Positions 36,785 through 49,300 of a DNA stretch of 64,000 bases are shown piece by piece (positions within the stretch are counted from its first letter, which is position 1; every line of letters starts with the position of its first letter). The stretch spans positions 5,606,741-5,670,740 of the forward strand of contig CM055200.1 in assembly GCA_029224185.1 (NCBI GenBank). The letters run 5' to 3'. The notes beneath the pieces were generated by a model. It was given only the letters and a program-made list of their open reading frames with translations. It was not told the DNA's origin and did no database searches. The position numbers and the translations under genes are program-made. Origin of the DNA: Karalla daura (Eukaryota; Chordata; Actinopteri; Chaetodontiformes; Leiognathidae).

Positions 36785-37342
36785 TTTATTTTAGTATACG
36801 TCAAAGATTATGAAATATGAACTGAGGACCACAGGCTGCAAAATGAGTCACATATTCCTTTCCTTGTTTATATAAACAGTGCATCTCACATAAAAATATA
36901 AACAGAAAGAAGTATCACTGCTCTGTTTGCAAGATATTAAACTTTAAGTAGAATGACACAGAAAATCATTTACAGTCACAAACTGTACAACAGTTGGCAG
37001 AAGAGAGGTGCAGGGCAGTCAAAGCAAGAGCATGAGCGTGAATTATATTTGCTTTATGTACAATTCTGTAGAGTGTAAAAATTCAGATATTCGATATAGT
37101 CTGCTTTCTCTATAAACAGAATATTAAAGGTTACACTTTTATCATGAGTGGATTACAAGAAACATTCATTGGAAGTTGGGGGCTTATTAAAACACTTAAC
37201 AAAAAGCAGAGTGCAGAGGGAAAGAGAGGTAGACAAAAGGGAGGATGACAAGAGGCTGAGAAGAACTGAGAAGATGAAGCAGGATTCAGAGTGGGAGAAA
37301 GATAAGAGAAAGTGAAAGAGTCGGTAACATGCAGATGGGATT
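36785..37342 (-). other. pcsk2: pcsk2 3' UTR with candidate poly(A) signal
   Basis: On the minus strand, AATAAA (plus-strand TTTATT at 36785-36790) is the first canonical signal I find after the stop codon, with ATTAAA at 36764-36769 just beyond it. The resulting UTR is about 0.56 kb. Mammalian PCSK2 has longer alternative UTRs, so a longer form is possible. Confidence 0.4.
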
Positions 37343-40300
37343 TTAGTTGTTTTTACTCAGCAGGCTCTTCAGACTTCTCTCTACAGCCTCGTCCAGCTCC
37401 TCCTCCAGCTCCTCTTTTTTGGACATGGCGAGTTTGGACTGATAATCACGCACGATCTGGTCTATATAAGGGGCACTTTGTGTTCCGTGCAGCATCAGAG
37501 TCCACTCCTTCAGGACTCCGCGCTGGGGCTCCTTGCCCTGGAAGCCCACCTCCAGGACCCAGGTTCCACGAGGGTCCTCGCCCCAGGTGTGGGTGGTCAT
37601 GAAGGGCCATTTGTCAAAGCCCACCTTGGCGTCGTCATCGCGAGGCCTTCGACTCAGCAGGATGGACTTGGTGCCCATGGGCGAGGTCATGTTGATGTTG
37701 AGGTCACCACGGCGACTCGCGTTGACAGTGACCACCGCCTGGACGTGCTCCAAGTAGCGGACAAAGTTGTCCTTGCCCTGGCAGGCCTCTGTGTTGATAG
37801 CCAGCACCAGCTTGTTGCCAGACTGGATTTTACTGGAGAGGGAAAAACACATTGAAGCTGTGCAGCAGAGAGATGGATACAAGTCATAAAGTATTATGAA
37901 GAGTAGATGCAAAGAAATAAGGCTAATAAAATACTAATAAAATCATTCTTGACCTATGTTTCCTACCACCGGCAACGACATAAAATCAAGCCTCTCCCTC
38001 TCATTACAGACGGATGAAAATAATTTCAGCTTACTTTACCATGCAATTTGTCTCTAGAGCTGCTTGGTCAGTAGGGCACCGTCGCCTTTTATGCGTGATA
38101 CTTTTCACTGAATTTTTCAGTTTTTATCAGTTCAGATTGATTCTTATTAAATATTGCACTAAACATGTCTACAAGCGGTTGCTTTTGCATTAGTAGAGAA
38201 ACAAAAAGATGTTGAGATGACGTTAAGAGTTAGAGGAGAGGGAAGGCACCAGCAATAACCCCATGTCAGTCAGTTTTCCATTTGACTATTGTATTGTGCA
38301 TTTAATTACTTGCTGTATTTAGTCAGGTCACCTGTATTTATGGTCATGTTCTTGCCAGCTTGCCACAACCAATCTGTTATTATCTGACTATTTACTGTAT
38401 TTGTGCTTCAATCTGCTCCTCTGGTGCTTGTTGCCTTGTTGTTTTGTTTGACTGAAATCAGCTTTCTTTGTTTTGTTTCCTCAGTTCTGTATTTGAACTG
38501 CCAAATCATCACAAATATCGTGAACCCATCACTCACTCGACACTCATCCAACCATCAAAAACAGATCTAACAATAGCGGAAAACAAAACTGTCACCCCTG
38601 AGGAGCTGGTAAAAGCTAATGTGTGAATCTTTTGCTTGATAAATTGTCAATTATACAATATTTACAATATGTGAACAGGTTTTTTAGATGGTAGATTAGA
38701 GTGGCAACTGTAAATCTGGGGCCCTTTTCAATAATACTTTTTTGTACAAAGTGGACCACCTCTGAATTCTAGCTCCCTTTCAGTGTGAGAGAGAGTCTTT
38801 CTTTTTTTTTCTTCCCTTTTTATTTGTCACAATGGATTTGCTCAGAACAGAGCGTAAAAGCCGGCTGGTCTTGGTATTGTTGCTTTGAGGCTGGGGAGAC
38901 ACACTGCTGTTCCCATCTCTTTGGGTAATGGAAAGAAGGAGTGAGAACACAGCAGGGCAGGGTCTGTGGCCGTGGGCTACGAGGAGGCTTAATAACGTTA
39001 TTAGAGGCTGAGGCAGCACCACAGGTGGTGGGACATCTTGGTGAGGGGAGGTGTATGCGGTAGGGGGCAAGATGCTGAAAGCGAGTGGGAGAGATGTGTT
39101 GAACAGCTCTTGCTTTGAGAAATGATTAATAGAGTACCAAGCACAGAGAGGTGAGTGCGGCAGCGAGCATAAAGGGCTGTTAAAACAAATGAATGTTCCC
39201 AGAAAAACAGAACAAATCGCAGTGGTGTGTTTCACAGTAATGTACACCCTAAATGCATGCTGAGAACTCTGACATCACCAAATATTGCGGCTATTTTGAT
39301 TAACAACATGACGCAGCTTACATGGCTTATGTGCGAAAAGGAAAGAAAAAGGGACACCTTTAAAGTCTTTCTACGGCTGAATTCACTTCCTTCCTCCATC
39401 TTCATTAAAACCAAAAGCATTGATATTATTCATTTTTAATTAACATGAGTATGTGCGACTGAGAGAACAACTAAATCTGGGGCTACAGATCTCACTGTTT
39501 GACCCCGAGAACGATTTTTCACGCAGCAGGAGTGCAGCTCCCATCAGATAGTGTGAGAGTAATTACAGCAGTTGGTCATAGAGGCGGGAGAGGGATGCCT
39601 CTGAAGGGCAGGACCAGTGCAGATTAAAAATGCGCCCAGCACACTATGGGCCACTGCGTGCCAGCTCCTCTGATAATGAGTAGTTCTCCTCCAGCTAAGT
39701 AAGCCACCGCCTGCCAGAGCAGCGATCAGATTGGTGCCGAGCTGTGTGTGTGTGTGTGTTTGTGAGCATGGTGATATTGGTGTCTATCTCTTCGTTCTGT
39801 CGATACACCATCATCAGAGGTGTGTTCGTTGTAATTATATTTCTGCCACAATGCTGCTGTGGAAACGGTGAAGTGATGAAAAAAGATCTCCCCGCCAGCC
39901 ACGCCGTTTCTGGCACACATCTCGAAAATAGCTTGAGAAGGAGAGACGTAGCGGCTCGTCACATTTTTGAGGCTTTGTCAGTACCAGAGACGGTTTAAAG
40001 CCACAACCGCGCTGCACTGCACCTGCAATGTCCTCTGAGGTGCAATAAAGCAACAAGACTCTAAGGGGAAGCTCCTTTTTTATCTGGCGCTAAATAGAGG
40101 CACACACACACACACATGCACAGACACACTTTTACACCATGGGGTCGTGACTGCATCGCCTGCAGTGCAATGATTAGATTCTAAAATAAGGACCCAGAGT
40201 TGTTGATGGTCCCAAACTAATACCAGTGGACTGCATTCAGCCTGTTTCTTTATCTCCCTTCACACATTGATACATTCACAATGCATGTGAAAGCTCAGCA

Positions 40301-43300
40301 TCAGGTCATGGATGTCTACACACGTGAACACGTGCATCTGGAGCCTCTGAATCTAATTGATAGTGTTTTCAGGGCGATTTGCCTTTGGTTGTTGTTGTGG
40401 TGCGCGCTCTAGTTATTGCAGATATAAAGGCTTTAAAGCACCAGGCATCACACATAGGAGCCCGAAGCGTCAGGATGAGATACATGGATAGATAGGACAG
40501 GCCTGGCAAGGCGTACTGACAGGCAAAAGAGATGGAGAGGCAAGAAACACCGTAGTTGACTGCGGGTGGAGATGATAGTAACTTGTGTCTTCTCCTAGCC
40601 AAGTAAGCTTGGTGCATTTTCAAGTTTTTAATGTAATAGTGCACTATCACATTTAAAGGGAAAAATTCACAGCAAATACTCTGCCATAGCCTGAGGGTAA
40701 AAAAAAAAAGCAAAAAAAAGAATATCTTAATAAGCACTTCGAAGTCATTCATCTTCATCACCAAACTTCTATAGTTTCCACTTCCTTAGTTCCAGTCCTA
40801 ACAAGACAACACCACACATTTGTCAGGGGTGTTTACCGTAATGTGTCACGCAGAAATCCAATTCAGATGTCAAAAGAATAATGGATGAACCAACAATGAG
40901 CTGTCGGGTTATCGGACCATGTCATTATAAATCTAGAGGAGCATCAGACAGACTGAGCAGCTAATCTAAATATTACAGGGTTATGAAGTGGACACTCCCA
41001 TCACAGATGTTTTATTCAATTAGACCTCATTGGGAAGGCACCGTAATTAGATGAGCGTGTCTCTTGTGCACCGCAGTGTTTTCCTTCCAGCATCTTGCCA
41101 GAGGCATTCTGACATTGTAGAACACGTGGACTGTCTATGAAAAACGCAGTATGTCTAGTTCAAAAAGCGGAGTAGTGACTCACTGGGTCTCCTGAATGGA
41201 TCCGGCTACGCAGTGGAAACGCTCAGGCACCGTTTTCCACTCTTTGGCCATTTTCACCATGCCCCCAGCATCCAGCACGCCATAACCGAACAGATGGTTG
41301 AACTCCAGGCCAACGCCGTTCCTTCTCCACTGGTGCACCTCATCATGGAGCTGGTTCCTCTTGGAGGTCAGGACCGAGAGGTGCTGCATGTCTCTCCATG
41401 TCAAGTCAGGGCTGGGGATGGGGAATGAGAATGTCAAAAGTGGACATAGAAAGAGGTACGAAGACAGGAGTGATAGGTCAGAGACCACATTATTCGCACA
41501 CAAAACTCAACAGTCGGACACAGCAGACGGAATGGCAGGAGTTGGTTAAATAATAAAAGGATTCATAGGCAAAGGTTTGCTTCAATTACATGCTGTCAGT
41601 TGTCACAGAGTCTGTCCTTTGAGGACTCCCTGTTTATGCAGCCCGTCTGGGCTGCGTGTGGTGACAGCTTTGCTCTGGCTGACTCACTGACTCCTGTTGT
41701 TGAACGACTCGAGTGTGTTCGGGCAGTAAAAAGGCCGTGCAGTCGTCCTAACAGCCTCATGGTTTATTTGCCGCCGGACAGGGTGAGAATCCGCTCGTCC
41801 CAACAGCAACATCATTATCGTGTGTGCCGAGCAAACAGTGTTTCTTTGCTCAGCTCTGCTGGCTGGTGTCAGTTAATGGCAGGAGGATCTTGTCAGTGAG
41901 AAATGAAGCGTTCGCAGAGAAGACAAGACTCTCCTCTAGGATTTTTAGAAGTGGTAATTCTCCAGGTCTCAGATTTGTCATACACACGTTGATGTATGTG
42001 TGGGCGGCTTTACCTAAGTGGCAAATGCTGTCAGTTATTTTGTGATCCACAAGGAACCATCTGTTCTGAATTCTAAGGGTTTAAAAAAACAACTTTTGTC
42101 CTAATATATAATATTTGATTAACAGATTCAGATGTTAACACCAATAATAGAAGGTTTGTCATCAAGTTAGCATTTTCAGGAGGTTGAGATCATAGTGCCG
42201 CAGTGTTTCATCATTCAGCACAGTGTCTCTGCTACATGCATAGGAAGTGCAGTAATAAATAAAACATAAGCACTGGGGCTACCTTAACAGTATATAAACT
42301 GTTTCTTAACCTTGCACCATAATATACATATCACTGATCCAGATATGATTTCGCCCTTGGCAGAAGTGCATAGAGTCTGTATTTCATGGGCAAACTGAGG
42401 TTGTGATAAATGAGCAAATAGTGAAAAGTGGAGAAATAACAAGAGCTGGCTGGAAAGAGCAAGAAAATTAAAGGATGAACAGAGATCGAGAGAAAGTCAA
42501 AGACAGACAGGTACAAAAGCTCAGTGATGTACTTTGAAAGAAAGGCAGCATATAAACTGAGAATGTAAAAGGTGTGTTTTTCTTGATGGCTGATGATTGA
42601 AAGCTGGTTATTGTGGGGTCAAAACCTCTGTCCGGCACTTTGTTCGGATGAGACATTCTGAATGCTTGCACTTTGCGTGTTTACGCAGGCTAAATGAATG
42701 AATCAAGTCTAAGTTATTGCAGGTGTGTGAAAGCAGCGACAGAGCACATACTTAGCCTCCAGAGCCAGAGCAAAGACACCTGCTGCCTCTGGTGCAGCTG
42801 CTGATGTCCCGGAGTGACGCAGAGTGCAGTTGCCATAAAGGTCTGTGGTGGCCTGGAGAAAAGACGGAGACACAAAACACGCTTTACACCTTACCTTACC
42901 TCACTACTAGGGTGTTGGTAATTTATTACTTTTGTAAATTAAAATAATATATATTTCAGTATTCATTTTTGAGATAACCATAGATTAGGGCAAGGTAGAG
43001 GACAAAAGCCATAGTTACAAATCTGGCTGCTGCTTCAGCATCACGGAAACGCAGACAGGATTTATAGATACCTCAGTTGCCGACTGATATTTCGGAGCCG
43101 CGGTCAAGGCCATAGATTCTGACTCGCACAAACCTCGGGCAGATAAACGATCAATGGTTCAAGCACATTAGACCAACATATTGAACCTCTTCAGCTGCTG
43201 CACTCTCTCTGATACTGTGGCTGATAGCAAAACCCTCATATCCTCTCTCTCTCACATCCTCCTGGCCCTACTCTTAACTACCTCAAAAACAACAAAATCC

Positions 43301-46300
43301 TTCCAGGGATATCTCAAAACCATATTTTTTATTACTATCGATTGCTGCCATGCATCTTTACTTTTAAGACAAGGGAACAGAGATGCTGATCTAGCAATGA
43401 CTTTCACACTGACACAACATCTCTAAAGAGCAGTGGAATTAGTACTTGTCAAGCTGTTGACAGACATGACAGATTGATGGTTTCCTTATGTTAGTATCAG
43501 ACATATTCATAGGTGACATGCTCTCTCTAGACGTTCTGATGCGAAGCACACTGACAAATCCAAAGTCAACCACGCTTTCGTTTAACAGTAACGCGTAATT
43601 TGCAATCAAAACAATCATTCAGCTTGTGTTTTCAAAAAAAGTCAAGTATACTAAGTGTGCACTGGTCGAGCAGTTTCACACACATCAGCAAACAAGTCAT
43701 GTTTATACTGCCTGGAAAAAGTATTTCATTATTTAATTTGCCGCTTAATTAGAAATGATAACAGATTGACTGAAATCAGAGGGGGGACCCTGGGGAAGAA
43801 CCGCGGCTCTGTCAACAGCCAAAGGTGATTTGCATAATCACAAACACAAACACTGCTGCCACTGTACACTAGGAAACCCTTTTGCACACAAACACGGGTG
43901 TGGAACATCTGTCTATATTGTCTTTGTGTGAGGTATAAGAGTTCTAACATGACATCATAACAACATGGCATTTGCAGGGAAGAGAACTAGACCTATGCAT
44001 TCGGCACCGAATGCAATGGATATATCTCTGAACGCCCCGAGGCACGATTGAACAGTCCGGAGCACAAATCTTTCAACCATAGTGCTGCCCCTTGTGGCCA
44101 AACATACAATCCAAAACGCGTCAAAATTGAATAAGTTCTTCCCCCATGTGCGATGAATCTGCCAAATATCAAAATTCAAACCCAAATGGTGTTCGAGTTA
44201 TAAGCACAAATGCAATTTTTCAACCACGGTACTGCCCCTTGTGGCCAAACGAACAATCCGAAATGCATGAAGACACTTCGCGTTCGGGGATATAATAAGA
44301 AGCAAATTCAGTATGTCGTGTCACTGGTATCTCTTCATGGTGGGAATATGCTCCCATGGTCTGATTCTGGTGACTCACCCACTCCTTTATCCAGGTATCA
44401 GCCACTAGTGACACAGTTCTCCAGGTAAATGTTTTACTGACCATGAGCCCCAGTGACAATTGAAGCTCATTTGTATACAGTGGGAGGTTGGTCAGTAGAC
44501 TCACCTCCGTGTCTCATTTGTTACATTTCTTCCCACTCATACAGTGAAAAGCCCTTACAGTGGAGCAGCTTGTTGCATTAAACTATCACCTCATGGTTTC
44601 CCTTGTCAAGTGAAGTTTATTTATAAAGCCCAACATAAAAATAGTTAAAATTTGCCTTGAGTGGTTTTACAGTGTGCACAGCATGTATCGGGATCTGTCT
44701 TGTCGAATGGGGAACAATGGAGCAGACCTCAGGATAAAGGATAAACTGCAGGGTGGAAAGACATGCAAATAAAATAGATGAACCAAAACCTTTCTCCATG
44801 CTGCATAGTGGAACACCCCACTATGCTTTTACCATTGCGATCTTGCAGTAAAGTGGCCGCCCTGAGATTCAGTGCATTTGGATGCCTGGGATGGTCATCA
44901 GAAAAGAGTTATCCCTCCACCTGAGCCTCCATTTTTCACAACCAGTGAGCAATTACAGCATAACAGCTTCTTGGGTTTGATCCCTGGTCTCATCCAATCT
45001 CCTGAAAGACCCAGGACACACTGCCTGCTGGGCAAGCTGAAAAGAAGCTATTTACGCTCCAATCCAAGAATGAGGACAAGGCTTTGAGAGAAATAAAATG
45101 AACAAACTCTGAGTCATCTTTCAGGGCTTATACTACACTACCCTATTGAAAAAACACAAACAAACTTTAAAGTGTCAACAAACATTTTGAAGGTATGGTT
45201 GCAGTATGAACATAAACACACTTACAACGCCGGCCTCGGGGTTCCTCTTACGTCCGTTGCTGAATGTGGATGCCAGGGTAGAGGAGCAGCTCTCATCATA
45301 TAGGGCAGTGCGTCCGTCATTGATGGCTGAGTTGATGGAGATCGTCCACATGCTCGAGGCATAACCATCACAGTTGCAGTCGTCATAGCTACCGCCATCT
45401 CCGGATGCCCACACGTAGATGCTGCCTTTTCCTCCGCGGCCCTACAATGGGGGTCATTGTGAAAAAGTGAAAATACGTCACAGACCGGTCTGTTACTGTC
45501 TGAACAGAAGAAGAGTAGAAGTGCCAGTAGGTGCTGACATACTAATTTAATTTCACACCAAATTACCAAAGATTAAATCAGAGAGTTAAGTGTCTCCTGG
45601 TCATTACCACAGTCCTGCATGAGTTTTTAATAAATCGCCAAAATTATGGCACATGTAAAACCAAATAACTGGTATAGCCGCAAAAATGAAAACATCATTG
45701 AAGCTGTGCTAGTAAACAAATGTGAAAAGGGAATTATATAGATTTGACTAGCCTGAGTTTCTCCTGTTGTTCCATTGCTGGCTCAGAAAACTAGATCAGT
45801 CAGTGGTGCTAGTACTAATACTATACTAATACTAGTAATAAAGGGCTGGAAGGGGCATGAAAGGGCTCTCAAAGGGATAGAAATGTGAGGATTCGACTGT
45901 TTTATGTTTCTGTACCTAGAACATAACATCAATGCAGAGACGCAGTGACCTGTCTTTACTGACAGAGCGACATGGAACATTAAGCAGCTGACTGTGGCTC
46001 CACAGACAGGGAGCATCCTCTTCACCAGATGCTGCACCTGTTTCTACAAAAGGCTGAATGTTTCCCTGTAGAACAAAGGACTGAGTGGCGGAGGAGTGGC
46101 ACGTCTGTCCCTTCGCCGTGCTTACCTATGTTGCCTTCCATTTGAATTGCAAAAACCAGTTTGAGCACCACTGAGGTTGCACCATATGAGCTCCAGGCCT
46201 GTACTATACTGTCTCCTCAGCTATCCAAACAAAGTGCTTTCATTTTGCACAGCTCCCAATATCCCCATTTTCATTATCGATAGCAATAATGCAAACCTCC

Positions 46301-49300
46301 CAAGTCATGCTTAAGATGGCGACTAGGAGGTTCTCTGCCTAACACTTGTGAAGTTATTTATTTATTCATTTTTGCAGTACATCAGGTCCAGCCTACACAG
46401 TGGCTTGTATAAACGATCATTAGAATGAAAAAGACAGATTGCAGAGCGGACGCTTGATTAGTCGTATTTACGTGATCAGAAATTACAGTATGCTTTGCTC
46501 CTACTCAGCTGCCCTGCCTGAGGAGGGGTCATTACAAAGCAGCCCACACCTGCCTGGCTGCGCTCTCTGCATGATGATTAATCAAGCAAGTAATTGACAG
46601 TAGCGGTGTAAGCACAGAAACTCTGGAGATGTGCGTGTGTCTGGGAATACCGCCTTTGCATTAGCAGAGCTGGGTTTGAGGACCTGGTGGCATCTTAAAA
46701 AGCGTAGCTTAAACAGACAGAAACCAGAGATCACAGAGCACAAGCAAACCATGAACAGAAAGGCAGTGGGTCCAGCATTGGCCGGTTCACTGTAACGGAC
46801 TGCCGAATTTTGCGATTTGCTCGAAAATGCACCAGTGCACGCCGCGGGGCAATCTCAGTGTGCAGCCTGGTTCCTTTTGGCCACACCTGCGAAAACCCTC
46901 AGTGCAGATCATGTGACACGGCTTTACCTTGTTGACGCCATCTGCCATCGCCTGCAGCGTGAGCTCCCTGGGTCCGTCCACCGTCTTGCCGTCATCGGTC
47001 GGTCCCCAGCTGGCACTGTAGATGTCAATAACCTGGGGCATGTGGCTGATGGAGGATGCCTCGATGATGTCAGTCATGAAAGGCTGGTCCAACATCCTGA
47101 TGCCTGAAAGAGCAACATCTCCACATGAATCTGTTATGAGATGATCGTTGCTCTGTTGTATTATTAATGCTGCAGGAATGTGAGTGAGTTTTTCCACTGG
47201 TTCTGGTTTCAGTCGAAACAGAGTAACACTTTTTTTTTTTTTTTAGCAGCTAAACCTTTAAAAATACCAAAGAAGTGTTATCAACCTTCATGGCAACGCA
47301 CAAAGCAGTCAATACTAAGCTTCTTCTTCACTACAGTGTTACAGCCGAAGCAAAATTCAAGAAAAATCAATACGGGAGGGAAACACAGACCTGTCTGAAT
47401 TAATGGTGCGGTGCTGTTGCTATGTGAATTCTAACTGACCTTTGCAGAAAGCTGCAGTGATTCTATTAGAGGGAGAAATGCCATTTCAATGTGTTTCATT
47501 ACAGAGCATGGCAACGCTGCTCCTCCACAGTGTCCTGCTATTCAAAAACTATGTGCCCCCCCACCCCCCCATAATGAATCAACCTTATCATACCTTGGAT
47601 CTTTTCATCATACCATTATCCAACCTGTAATTTGTCACTCCTCTCACTGTACAAGCCTGAGCGTTAACATGAGACACACCTGCCACCTTGGAGTTGTAGG
47701 CGACTCCCACACCGCAGATGTTATTGTTGGCCGCTGCAGACACCTCCCCAGCACAACGCGTGCCATGACTGGAGACAGCAAGAAAGAAAGCATATTTTGA
47801 AGGGGATTTGCATGAATTTACATCAATCCACAGAGGCGAGATTGTCCTTTAAGCTTGTGATAGCACTTCTTCAATCAGATGCAAGTCCTGTTTTTGTTGA
47901 CATTGTGTCTGAGTACAAGGAGGAAACTATTGATAGACGAGGACTTAGCATTTCCTATGGCATCGGGTGATTAAAATGAACATAAACACTGTAACTGCAT
48001 GACCTGAGGAACATTTGCTTATAGAGAGACATCGGGATTTATCAATCCAAGCCTAGGTGAACATGTTTGCACATATCAGTGTTCTGTGTGCACAATGTGA
48101 TATGTGTCTATCTCTCCATCCCTCTGCTCCCTACAGGGACACTGCAGAGTCAACCCCTCTCTCCCAGCATGCTTTGCTACAGAAATGCAGCTATTTATAA
48201 CAACCAGCTGATTAGCCAGCGAGTTGTGCCCGACAGTCAGCAACTGCTACACTGGCAAACCCAAACACTCCCTTCTCACTCCCCCCCACCCACACACACA
48301 CACGCACACACACAAACACAAACACAAACACGCAGATACATCTGAGCAGATGGAGGCACATTGGAGGAGGAGAGGCGGGGGAAAGAATATATTTCTCTTT
48401 GTTCCTCTCCTCGACGTGTGTTGTGGTGGCAGTGGATCGCCCTGCGTGATCAGGAGATGGGGGGCAGATAAGGTGTTATCAGACAGAAGGTCGCTACAGT
48501 GAACACTTCGACCTCGGGAAGAAACTAGACTTGTACTTGTTCCCTTTTATCCACTTTATCTCCTCCAAGTGAGCAGCTTTTCTATTATGTTGTGTGAGAC
48601 AAGAGCTCTGTTTATCCTGCACCATTATGTCTTAATGGAACTATGTGGAGAGAAAATCAATAGAGGAGAGCTGCCAGACTCCAGGGAGAGCACACACGTG
48701 CACACAAAAACACACCATGTGTTTATATAAACAGGGGTTGGTTGGATGAGCTTTACCTGTTGAACCAGTCATCTGTGTAGCGAGGAAATGGGAACGGGTC
48801 ATTGCTGCTGAAGTCATAGCTAGCGTCGGCATTCTGAAAGGACCAAATGGATGCATTTACAAAAACAACATCATCTAGGCAGAACAACAAACGAGGAGAA
48901 AGCAGAGAGCAGATTATCATCCTGAAGTGCCGACCTTATCACGGCCTGTTCCGTTATCTGGATGACCCGTAGGGGAGTGATTATGAGGTTTTCCCAAACA
49001 TGGCTTTTCTGGAATCAAATTTGATGCTAACGTAGATGAATGAAAGAGCCTGACATTTTGAGAATAGCTATTCTTGGAAGTAAGATGGAAAAGGCAATAT
49101 AATTCTCATATCTTTATGGTAAATATAAAAACTTATCCTCTATCTTTATCTCAGCTTAACTTAAAGATGTGGCTACAGGAAGAAGCAGCCCTGTCTGTAA
49201 AACCTCATTAAATCCTCCAGCCAGCATCTCTACTGTTTTTTTAAGTAACATTTTGACATTTTCTCTTTTATAGTACATGTGTGTTGTTCCATTTCCATTC

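Larger units (their letters stand above)
42853..45225 (-). other. pcsk2: pcsk2 intron 9
   Basis: A 2.4-kb intron holding two copies of a CCCCTTGTGGCCAAAC module (about 44040-44110 and 44185-44258) and a dispersed-repeat relic (44608-44790). The rest is unremarkable. Confidence 0.8.
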
